From Candidatus Hydrogenedentota bacterium (lineage in GTDB: Bacteria > Hydrogenedentota > Hydrogenedentia > Hydrogenedentales > SLHB01), in assembly GCA_026387845.1 (NCBI GenBank), contig JAPLKX010000538.1, forward strand, positions 1-6,877: a DNA stretch of 6,877 nucleotides, given 5' to 3'. The position numbers and the translations under genes are program-made. Every line of letters starts with the position of its first letter. The first letter of the stretch is position 1. This document shows, in pieces, positions 1 to 5,665 of the stretch. Under the pieces are notes generated by a model. That model saw only the letters and a program-made list of their open reading frames with translations. It did not search any database and had not been told where the DNA came from.

Positions 1-516
1 CGCGCCTTGATGTCGAACAGCGGCTTGTCGATTTCGACGTTTATCGAGATCTTGCGCATCTCGAAGGTGAGGCGGGTCTGTTCGGCGCCGCTCGACGAGA
101 TCCCGCCGTGCGTGCGCCAGTTGCTTGTCCAGCCCAACGACCTTTTGGTGAAGCCGGCGGGCATCCAACAGGTGGTGCGGGTGCTGATGGCGGCGGGCTG
201 GCACCCGCGGCACATCGCCGGCCTGATCCGCTCGAAATACGAGCGGGATTATGGGTGGGGTTATCGCTGGTACGAGTTCAGCGCGGGCCAGCGCGCGGAC
301 TTTTACGTCCGGCTGTTCGGGGGCCTGATTCTGGGGGGTCAAGACGATTTGCAGGATTTCAATTGTCAGTCTACAAAAGAGAAGCTGTTGTGTTTTTGGG
401 CAGGCCACTGCTGCAATCTCGAGCAGTACCGGGACTTGCTCCGGCAGAGGAGAGAACATGAGCGATTGGCCGGTTGGGCTGTCAACGGGCTCGTTTTACC
501 AGACGAGCATACTTGA
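1..516 (+). CDS. 3' end of a gene resembling the primase large subunit (PriL) Fe-S domain; partial
   Basis: The frame is open from base 1 and stops at 514-516, so the gene begins upstream of the window. The internal TTG/ATG codons at 7-12 have no reason to be the true start. Visible features are a PPC motif (Cys codon 109-111) followed by RQLL, a helix-rich stretch containing AAGWHPRHIAGLIRSKYERD, then FNC (364-366), LLC (391-393) and HCC (409-414). The pattern PPC, about 85 residues, C-x8-C-x5-CC, resembles the four cysteines that hold the 4Fe-4S cluster in the C-terminal domain of archaeo-eukaryotic primase large subunits, where the first Cys also sits in a P-x-C motif before a helix. This is a judgement from motif memory, not a search. 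The rest of the protein would decide whether it is a primase-polymerase. The last 59 bases overlap the next gene. It could instead be an uncharacterised lineage-specific protein. Confidence 0.6.
   Translation, partial: RALMSNSGLSISTFIEILRISKVRRVCSAPLDEIPPCVRQLLVQPNDLLVKPAGIQQVVRVLMAAGWHPRHIAGLIRSKYERDYGWGYRWYEFSAGQRADFYVRLFGGLILGGQDDLQDFNCQSTKEKLLCFWAGHCCNLEQYRDLLRQRREHERLAGWAVNGLVLPDEHT
448..452 (+). promoter_or_regulatory. Ribosome binding site of the sugar isomerase gene, inside the upstream gene
   Basis: AGGAG lies five bases before the ATG at 458. It fixes that start even though it lies inside the upstream reading frame and produces a 59-base gene overlap. Confidence 0.7.
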
Positions 517-1333
517 CTGCCTCGAGACGATCCGGAACGGCGGATTTTCCATGATTGAGGTCTGTTCATTTGCCTCTCATTTGGATTACCACGACGTGGA
601 CAAAGTGAAGGCGACTGCCAAGCGGCTCAAGGAACTGGGGATGGAAGCCTATTCGTTCCACGCCCCGTTTTCGCCGGACATCGACATCACCTCGCTGAAC
701 CGGGAGCGGCGGGATTTCGCCGTCAGAGAGATCATCAAGGCCGCGGAGGCGTCGGCGATCCTCGAGGTCTGGCATTTCAACATTCATCCCGGGCCCGAAG
801 AGTCGTACCGGCCACCGGCACAGGAATACGTGGAGCGGATACGGAACGCCGCGGAAGCCCTGAACAAGGTGGCGCGGCGGTGCGGCGAACTGGGTATTGG
901 AATCGTGCTCGAGAACATGCTGCCCCACCTGCTGTTTGGCAACACAAGCGATATGCTGTGGCTGATAGGCGCGATGGAAACCGTGAAAATCGGCGCCTGC
1001 CTCGACACGGGCCACGCGTTCCTGTCCGGCGACCTGCACAACGTGATGCATAAACTTTCGGGCCACCTCCAATTCGTCCACGTGAATGATACGCGGGGCC
1101 GGCATGACGACCATCTCCCGCCCGGGTACGGTAAAGTGAACTGGAAACGGCTGCTGACGGAATTGTCGCGGACGGGGTTCCGCGGCTCGTTTATTCTTGA
1201 ACTTGCGGGTAACAGACCGCATGAGGAAATTCTGGAAGATGCCAGGCAGGCGCGCATTTATATCCGGGACATCTCGCGGGGTATTGCGTTGTCCATACCG
1301 CCCACGGCCGCGCCGGCGGTTGCCTCGGATTAG
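458..1333 (+). CDS. Sugar phosphate isomerase/epimerase, xylose isomerase-like TIM barrel (AP endonuclease 2 fold)
   Basis: The 291-residue soluble protein has the usual length for the single-domain TIM-barrel family that includes hydroxypyruvate isomerase, myo-inosose dehydratase and many sugar epimerases. Candidate metal and active-site residues sit at barrel strand ends: H68 in SFHAPFS, H110 in NIHPGPEE, E152 in VLENM, D183 and H186 in CLDTGHAF, H208 and D211 in VHVNDTRG, H216, and E248 in ILELAG. The E/D/H/E set matches the divalent metal site of this family. The tail after about residue 275 is Ala/Pro-rich and probably disordered. No signal peptide is seen, so it should act in the cytoplasm. 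The start is supported by AGGAG five bases upstream. The substrate cannot be read from sequence. The fold is also used by endonuclease IV, but the sequence looks like the sugar isomerase branch. A 63-base gap separates it from the next gene. Confidence 0.9.
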   Translation: MSDWPVGLSTGSFYQTSILDCLETIRNGGFSMIEVCSFASHLDYHDVDKVKATAKRLKELGMEAYSFHAPFSPDIDITSLNRERRDFAVREIIKAAEASAILEVWHFNIHPGPEESYRPPAQEYVERIRNAAEALNKVARRCGELGIGIVLENMLPHLLFGNTSDMLWLIGAMETVKIGACLDTGHAFLSGDLHNVMHKLSGHLQFVHVNDTRGRHDDHLPPGYGKVNWKRLLTELSRTGFRGSFILELAGNRPHEEILEDARQARIYIRDISRGIALSIPPTAAPAVASD

Positions 1334-1381
1334 GCGGGCACACTCACCGTCTCTCCGGCTGCCGGCACTGGGCAGACCGCT

Positions 1382-1386
1382 GGAGG
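1382..1386 (+). promoter_or_regulatory. Ribosome binding site supporting a GTG start
   Basis: GGAGG ends ten bases before the GTG at 1397. It supports this non-ATG start, which is needed to include the N-terminal hydrophobic region. Confidence 0.55.
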
Positions 1387-1396
1387 CACAGGCGAC

Positions 1397-2143
1397 GTGA
1401 ACGAGCGGGACGCGGGCGCGGCTGGCAACACAGGTCCCTCTGTGGCGCTGTCGGTTGCGATTTTCTTCGTTTCGACGGGGCTCATTGCGGTTGCGGGCCT
1501 TCTCTTGTTCGACGAACGGTTCGTGACGCTGTCGTATGGATTGCCGCTGCTGATATGCCTGTGGCACAAGGACAAGCGGCTGCTTTGGTCGATGCTGATT
1601 GCGTTCGCGTTGGTGGCGACGTTGCGGGCGCTGGCAATCATGCCGGGGGCGCTCGGTTCTTACTACCTGCACTGGCTTCACTGGGGGATGGAGATAGTCA
1701 ACCTGGTGTTGATAGCGGCGGCGATTCATGTGGCTATCGGGCTGACGGGGCGCCTCGAATTAAAGAACGACGAGTTGGCCGAATTCAACCGGAAGCTGGA
1801 CGCCGTGGCTCGTTTCCCGCAGGAAAACCCACACCCGGTCATGCGGCTCGATCAAGACGGCCGCGTGCTTTACGCCAACCCGGCAGCGGAAACGGCACTG
1901 GCCGAGACGGGCTCTCGGATTGGAGAGGCTGCGCCGGGGCAACTGCGGGCTGCGGCGCGGCAAGCGTTGGACCGCGGGCAGTTTCAACCGTTCCAGCGGC
2001 TTCACTCGCGCCGCGAGTATGAAGGCACAGGAATCGGCCTGGCCATCTGCAAGCGCATCATCGATCTTCACGGCGGCAGGATCTGGGCCGACTCCCAACC
2101 CGGCCACGGCGCAACGTTCTATTTCACGCTGCCGGCGGCGTAA
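1397..2143 (+). CDS. Internally deleted membrane histidine kinase: TM region, partial PAS, HATPase tail only
   Basis: The N-terminal ~115 residues are hydrophobic, with about four membrane segments (roughly 16-37, 42-56, 62-82 and 97-116). A short linker helix and the start of a PAS domain follow (136-170, with PHPVMRLDQDGRVLYANPAA, typical of PAS after a sensor region). At about residue 195 the sequence jumps to FQPFQRLHSR and GTGIGLAICKRI, which are the F box and G2 box of a HATPase_c domain, and ends in the usual ATPase tail TFYFTLP. The rest of the PAS domain, the whole HisKA phosphoacceptor domain, the N box and the G1 box are absent, around 200 residues. The reading frame is unbroken across the join near 1970-1985. 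Such a protein cannot bind ATP or autophosphorylate in the normal way, so it is probably a remnant or an assembly collapse. The start is GTG with GGAGG upstream. Its last 25 bases overlap the convergent GH130 gene. Confidence 0.8.
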   Translation: MNERDAGAAGNTGPSVALSVAIFFVSTGLIAVAGLLLFDERFVTLSYGLPLLICLWHKDKRLLWSMLIAFALVATLRALAIMPGALGSYYLHWLHWGMEIVNLVLIAAAIHVAIGLTGRLELKNDELAEFNRKLDAVARFPQENPHPVMRLDQDGRVLYANPAAETALAETGSRIGEAAPGQLRAAARQALDRGQFQPFQRLHSRREYEGTGIGLAICKRIIDLHGGRIWADSQPGHGATFYFTLPAA

Positions 2144-3078
2144 GCCCCACTTGTCTCTCTAGTCGCCTCGAGGGCGTGCATGAGATCCTGGATTTTGGCT
2201 GTGGCGAGGCAGACGCAGGTGTCGGCGGCCCCGTAGTACATCCAGATTTCGTCGCCGCGGGTGATCCAGCCGCAGGGGAAGACGACGTTTGGGGTGATGC
2301 CGGTGACTTCGTATGGGGCTTCAGGTTCGAATACCCAGCCGGGGACGCGGATAAGCGCCTTGTGGGGTTTTTCGAGGTCGAGCAGGGCGAGGCCCATCCG
2401 GTAAATCATGTAGGAACCGTAGTATTTGACGCCGTGATAGGCGAGGAGCCAGCCTCTCTCTGTTTTCAGCGGGGGCGGGCCGGCGCCTACTTTTACGCCG
2501 TCCCACCAAGGCCCGCCGCGCTCGGCAACCACTACGTGAGGCAAGCCCCAATCTATGAGGTCGGAGGAAGAGGCGCTCCAGATGTGTTCGATGGTTCCCG
2601 CGGCGGGCCGGTGGAGCATATGGTACCGGCCGTCGATTTTTTCGGGGAACATGGCCGCGTCTTTGTTGTTTGGGCCAAAGATGAGGCCGATCCGCTCGAC
2701 GTGGACGAAGTCGGTGGTGTAGGCGAGGCCGACCGCGGGCCCGAGGTTTGAATAGGCGACGTAGCAAATGTAGTAGCGCTGGTCCTGGGGCATGTACGTG
2801 ATCCGGGCGTCTTCGCAACCCAGTTCTTCGTAATGGAACTCGGGGATGCCGTACGTGAGGAGCGGTTTGTCGCTGATATCCCAGTCGGTGACGCCGTTCT
2901 TGCTGCGGGCCACGTGGAGTTTTGAAAATCCCTGGCGGTCCTCGACGCGCACGAGCAGGACGACGTCGCCGTCGTGCTCGGCCGCGCCGGGATTATAGAC
3001 GGCGGTGGCGTTGAACGGAAGAAGATCGCGCGTGATGATGGGGTTGTGCGGCGACCGGCTGAACAATTCGTTCTTCAT
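2119..3078 (-). CDS. GH130 family beta-mannoside phosphorylase/glycosidase
   Basis: The 319-residue protein spans the five-bladed beta-propeller of glycoside hydrolase family 130 (PF04041), whose characterised members phosphorolyse beta-mannosides to alpha-mannose-1-phosphate, or hydrolyse beta-1,2-mannosides. Family motifs in order are AVYNPGAA (26-33), LLVRVEDRQG (41-50), LGCEDARIT (86-94, with D90 in the place of the catalytic acid), NNKDAAMFPEKIDG (137-150), MLHRP (154-158), WWDGVKVGAGPPP (191-203), LLAYHGVK (211-218), TPNVVFPCG (262-270) and YYGAADT (281-287). No signal peptide is seen, so it should act on imported oligosaccharides or on cytoplasmic substrates. Whether it is a phosphorylase or a hydrolase, and which linkage it cuts, cannot be settled by eye. 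Its ATG overlaps the fbaB stop by one base (TGATG), and no GGAGG-like site precedes it, which suggests translation coupled to fbaB. Confidence 0.92.
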   Translation of the reverse strand: MKNELFSRSPHNPIITRDLLPFNATAVYNPGAAEHDGDVVLLVRVEDRQGFSKLHVARSKNGVTDWDISDKPLLTYGIPEFHYEELGCEDARITYMPQDQRYYICYVAYSNLGPAVGLAYTTDFVHVERIGLIFGPNNKDAAMFPEKIDGRYHMLHRPAAGTIEHIWSASSSDLIDWGLPHVVVAERGGPWWDGVKVGAGPPPLKTERGWLLAYHGVKYYGSYMIYRMGLALLDLEKPHKALIRVPGWVFEPEAPYEVTGITPNVVFPCGWITRGDEIWMYYGAADTCVCLATAKIQDLMHALEATRETSGAYAAGSVK

Positions 3079-4139
3079 CAGGCAACCGTAATACCGGGAT
3101 CGAGGTAGACATCTTGAATGAGATGCAACAGCCTTATGCCCTCCTCGAACGGACGTTGGAACGCCTTGCGGCCGGAGATCAAACCCATGCCGCCGGCCCG
3201 CTTGTTGATGACGGCGGTTCGTGCGACTTCAGCGAAATCCTGTTTGCCCGACGCGCCACCCGAGTTGATCAGGGGCACCCGGCCCATGTACCCGTTGGCG
3301 ACCTGGTACCGGGTGAGATCGATGGGGTGGTTGGCGGGCATGAGGTCGTCGTACATCGGCTGTTTCCACTGGCCGAACTTGAGGTTTTTGAACCCGCCGT
3401 TGGTCATGGGGGCCTTCTGCTTGAGCATGTCGGCGCCCAGTGTGGCGCCCAGGTGGTTGGCCTGGCCGGTGAGATCGCCCGCGAGATGGTAGTCAGCCTC
3501 GGGCGTTTTGAACGCGCTGTTGCGAAGGTAACACCAGAGGACCGTGACGAGCCCTAGTTCGTGAGCCCGCGCAAAAGCCGCCGAAACCTCCTGGATCTGC
3601 CGCAGAGATTGTTCGGAACCAAAATAGATGGTAGCGCCAACGGCCACGGCTCCCATATCGAACGCCTGGTCGACCTGGGCGAACATGATTTGGTCGTAGG
3701 TGTTGGGGTAGCTGAGCAACTGGTTGTGGTTGATCTTGAGGATGAACGGGATTTTATGGGCATATTTGCGGGACACGGCGCCCAGCACGCCCAGCGTGGA
3801 CGCCACCGCGCTGCACCCGCCTTCGATGGCCAGTTTCACAATATTGGCCGGGTCAAAGAATAGGGGATTAGGCGAGAAACTGCCGCCGGCGGTGTGTTCG
3901 ACGCCCTGATCAACCGGGAAGATGGAAACATAGCCGGTGCCGGCGAGCCGGCCGTGGCTGAGGATCTGCTGGAAATTGCGCAGCACCATCGGCGACCGGT
4001 CGGATGACGCCAGGACCCGGTCGACAAAGTCCGGGCCGGGCAGGCAGAGCTTTTCTTTTGGAAATCCCTTGGCTTTGTAGTTGAGCAGATCTTCGGCCTC
4101 TTCGCCGAGGAGCTGATGGACGTTTTCCATAGCAGTCAT
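3078..4139 (-). CDS. fbaB: Class I fructose-bisphosphate aldolase, FbaB (DhnA) type
   Basis: The 353-residue protein matches E. coli FbaB essentially end to end, from HQLLGEEAEDLL at the start to DVYLDPGITVA at the end. It cleaves fructose-1,6-bisphosphate to dihydroxyacetone phosphate and glyceraldehyde-3-phosphate, or runs the reverse reaction, through a Schiff base and without metal. Motifs are PVDQGVEH (75-82), STLGVLG (114-120), LKINHNQLLSYPNTYDQ (134-150), GAVAVGATIYFGSE (163-176), TVLWCYLRNSAFK (199-211), LTGQANHLGATLGADMLKQK (223-242, where K240 is the likely Schiff-base lysine), the phosphate-binding INSGGASG (291-298) and AGGMGLISGRKAF (315-327). The start is fixed by GGAGG seven bases upstream (4151-4147). 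A second Met at codon 4 is less well placed. It is the first intact gene of a coupled pair with GH130, and the remnant of another GH130 gene ends 26 bases upstream. Confidence 0.96.
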   Translation of the reverse strand: MTAMENVHQLLGEEAEDLLNYKAKGFPKEKLCLPGPDFVDRVLASSDRSPMVLRNFQQILSHGRLAGTGYVSIFPVDQGVEHTAGGSFSPNPLFFDPANIVKLAIEGGCSAVASTLGVLGAVSRKYAHKIPFILKINHNQLLSYPNTYDQIMFAQVDQAFDMGAVAVGATIYFGSEQSLRQIQEVSAAFARAHELGLVTVLWCYLRNSAFKTPEADYHLAGDLTGQANHLGATLGADMLKQKAPMTNGGFKNLKFGQWKQPMYDDLMPANHPIDLTRYQVANGYMGRVPLINSGGASGKQDFAEVARTAVINKRAGGMGLISGRKAFQRPFEEGIRLLHLIQDVYLDPGITVA

Positions 4140-4173
4140 GTCGTTTCCTCCATGGAGTTAACCGCTTAGTTCT

Positions 4174-4197
4174 TGCTCTTATTGCGGATTAAGAGCA
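4174..4197. repeat. Perfect 8-bp inverted repeat (hairpin) at the end of the GH130 fragment
   Basis: TGCTCTTA (4174-4181) and TAAGAGCA (4190-4197) are exact reverse complements around an eight-base loop. Neither strand has a T-run after the stem, so it is not a standard intrinsic terminator. It lies between the remnant and the fbaB ribosome binding site, so it could act as a weak attenuator or mRNA stabiliser, or be a scar of the deletion. Confidence 0.5.
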
Positions 4198-4206
4198 GCC
4201 GAACCG

Positions 4207-4214
4207 CCCCCCCC
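4207..4214. repeat. Homopolymer of eight C
   Basis: Eight consecutive C (eight G on the coding - strand) fall within the non-homologous tail of the GH130 fragment. Such runs are prone to slippage and to sequencing error. Shifting the frame here leads to a stop within a few codons and does not restore GH130 sequence. Confidence 0.8.
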
Positions 4215-4470
4215 ACAACTCGGCGCCGGGCGGCACAGAAGTGGGAGTGGCCTGTAAGGTCTTCGACGCGGCAGAGGATGAGCGTGGCACCCTCATCGAG
4301 GCGTGTGGCGGCTGGATTGAAGACGGTGCTGGCGCGGTAGGGCCAGTCCGCGGCAGTGAGCAACGGGTTTCCCTTGTGGCGGTTGAACAGTTGCGTGCGG
4401 TACGGCATCCAGAGATTCTCCGGTGGAAGGGCAGCAAATCCGGTGCCAAGGCCGGCGGAAAATTGCCTCG

Positions 4471-5601
4471 TCAGGCGGAGCCGGGAACGCGCAACGTGAC
4501 GCGGGTGCCCCGGCCCGGCGCAGTTTCTATGTCCATCCTGCCGCCAACCAAGCCAAACCGTTCGCGGATGCTGAACAGGCCGAACCCGCCCCCGCCCCTT
4601 CTGTCCTGTGCGGCAATTGGGTCGAACCCGGACCCGGTATCTTCGACGGTGACTGTGATTTGGTCGTCGGACGTCTTTTCGACCAGGACAGTGGCCTCGT
4701 CGATGTGGGCATGTTTGACGATGTTGAACAACAGTTCGCGGACCGCCTCGAACAGGAGGGCCCGGATGTCTTCGCTGGCGGGTTCGGCTTCTTCGTCGGC
4801 GTCGACGGCGGTAGTCAGCCCGTGTTTTTCGCGCATCCATCTGGCGAGCCATTCGAGCGCGGGGACCAGGCCGGCGTCGTACAGGATGGGCGGGCTGAGC
4901 TCGATGGTGAGCACTTTGGACGCCTTGACGGATTCGTCGAGGAGTTCGTCGATCTCGTCGACGGCCTGGATCTGTTCATCGTCGGCGATGCGGCTGCGGA
5001 GCGCGCCGATGCGAAACTTCGCCGCTATCAGAAATTGCTGGAGTTGGTCGTGGAGCATTTGGGCGAGCCTGCGCCGCTGCCTCTGCTCAGACTGGATCAG
5101 TTCGCTGGCAAGCGCCCGCAACTGGCTGGCGCGCTCTTCGGCCATGGCAGTTCTCTCGGCGACGCGCTGTTCGAGGGTTTCGTTAAGTTCCCGGAGTTGT
5201 TCCTCGACGCGTTTCCGCTCGATGGCGTAGCGGATGGCACGGGTGATGGTGCGCTGATCGACGTGGGCCTTGATGAGGTAGTCCTGTACGCCCATCCGCA
5301 CGGCTTCCATGCCGGTCTCTTCGTCATCCAGGCCCGTAAGAACAACGATGGGTATTCGCGGGGCGCCTGCCTGGGCGCGGTGCACCGTCTTCAAGCCGCT
5401 GCTGTCGGACAGCGAGAGGTCGAGCAGGAGGACGTCGAACGGGCGCTGCTCTTTGGCGCGAGCCTGCAACTGGCCGATGCCGTCATCGAGACTTTGCAGA
5501 TGCGTGAGGCAGAATTCGTCTGTTCCCGCTTCGCGCAGATGTTCCTGGAGAAGACGTGCGTCTCCCGGGTTGTCCTCGATAAGGAGGATCTCGATCGGCA
5601 T
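4471..5601 (-). CDS. Receiver-HisKA_3-HATPase protein (NarL/DegS-type histidine kinase with N-terminal REC)
   Basis: The 376-residue soluble protein has three parts. The receiver domain (1-125) has acidic E9-D10, phosphoacceptor D61 in LLLDLSL, T89 in VVLTG and K111. A coiled-coil helix follows (about 126-175). The kinase core has HisKA_3 with H184 in QMLHDQLQQF, N box N293 in ELLFNIVKHAH, G1 box DTGSGF (321-326) and G2 box GGGGFGLFSIRERFG (336-350). All key residues are present, so it should be both a phosphate acceptor and an active HPK7-class kinase. It has no membrane segment or sensor domain, so its input is most likely phosphorylation of its own receiver by a partner kinase such as the one cut at the right edge. 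HPK7 kinases usually phosphorylate NarL-type regulators, and none is seen here. The start is the ATG at 5601, preceded by AAGGGA. A 56-base gap separates it from the upstream receiver gene. Confidence 0.93.
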   Translation of the reverse strand: MPIEILLIEDNPGDARLLQEHLREAGTDEFCLTHLQSLDDGIGQLQARAKEQRPFDVLLLDLSLSDSSGLKTVHRAQAGAPRIPIVVLTGLDDEETGMEAVRMGVQDYLIKAHVDQRTITRAIRYAIERKRVEEQLRELNETLEQRVAERTAMAEERASQLRALASELIQSEQRQRRRLAQMLHDQLQQFLIAAKFRIGALRSRIADDEQIQAVDEIDELLDESVKASKVLTIELSPPILYDAGLVPALEWLARWMREKHGLTTAVDADEEAEPASEDIRALLFEAVRELLFNIVKHAHIDEATVLVEKTSDDQITVTVEDTGSGFDPIAAQDRRGGGGFGLFSIRERFGLVGGRMDIETAPGRGTRVTLRVPGSA

Positions 5602-5641
5602 GGGCGGAGTTCCCTTTACAGGAATAAAGTCAAACGCGCGT

Positions 5642-5647
5642 ATTATA
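5642..5647 (-). promoter_or_regulatory. Candidate -10 box (TATAAT) upstream of the receiver-kinase gene
   Basis: The coding (-) strand has a perfect TATAAT in the only gap over 50 bases in the signalling cluster, about 40 bases upstream of the receiver-kinase start. The hexamer 17 bases further upstream (CGTGGA) is a poor -35, so an activator or extended contacts would be needed. It is one AT-rich match in GC-rich DNA, suggestive only. Confidence 0.3.
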
Positions 5648-5665
5648 CATTCCCTATCTATACAT
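5644..5665. repeat. 7-bp direct repeat TATACAT, 15-base period
   Basis: TATACAT occurs at 5644-5650 and 5659-5665. One copy overlaps the candidate -10 box and the other overlaps the stop codon of the upstream receiver gene. The spacing is about one and a half helical turns. It could be a half-site pair for a regulator or chance in an AT-rich gap. Confidence 0.35.

Larger units (their letters stand above)
4166..4408 (-). pseudogene. Truncated 5' fragment of a second GH130 gene
   Basis: The frame starting at the ATG at 4408 (GGAG nine bases upstream) encodes 80 residues. The first ~61 are clearly the N-terminus of a GH130 protein: LFNRHKGNPLLT, ASTVFNPAA and CRVEDLTGHSHFCAAR align with LFSRSPHNPIIT, ATAVYNPGAA and VRVEDRQGFSKLHVAR of the intact GH130 gene in this window, with roughly twenty identical positions. 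After AAR the similarity stops, and an unrelated Arg/Leu-rich tail runs to the stop at 4166. All later propeller blades and the catalytic CED motif are missing, and only 26 bases remain before fbaB. The fragment cannot be an active enzyme. The sequence divergence says it came from a distinct paralogue, not a recent copy of the downstream gene. A run of eight C (4207-4214) lies near the break. Confidence 0.75.

Noticed and set aside
1334..1396. Possible terminator or promoter between the isomerase and the deleted kinase
   Set aside because: Only short GC-rich self-complementary bits are seen, with no T-run and no convincing -35/-10 pair; only the ribosome binding site is supported.
566..1729. 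387-codon open frame on the - strand
   Set aside because: The product is rich in Arg, Pro and Gln without any domain, and it lies antisense to the isomerase and the kinase sensor region.
2176..2751. 191-codon open frame on the + strand inside GH130
   Set aside because: The - strand frame encodes a full GH130 protein with all motifs; the + strand frame is low-complexity Gly/Val/Asp sequence.
4137..4154. Five-codon ORF (MEETT) whose stop overlaps the fbaB start as ATGA
   Set aside because: Its ATG has no ribosome binding site and falls on the fbaB ribosome binding site itself; probably chance.
4148..4157. 10-bp palindrome CTCCATGGAG over the fbaB ribosome binding site
   Set aside because: The loop would be too small for a stable RNA hairpin, and a 10-bp palindrome is weak evidence for an operator.
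4409..4852. 5' extension of the GH130 fragment frame to 228 codons
   Set aside because: Residues before the Met at 4408 are Arg-rich shadow of the receiver-kinase gene. GH130 similarity and a GGAG site begin at 4408.
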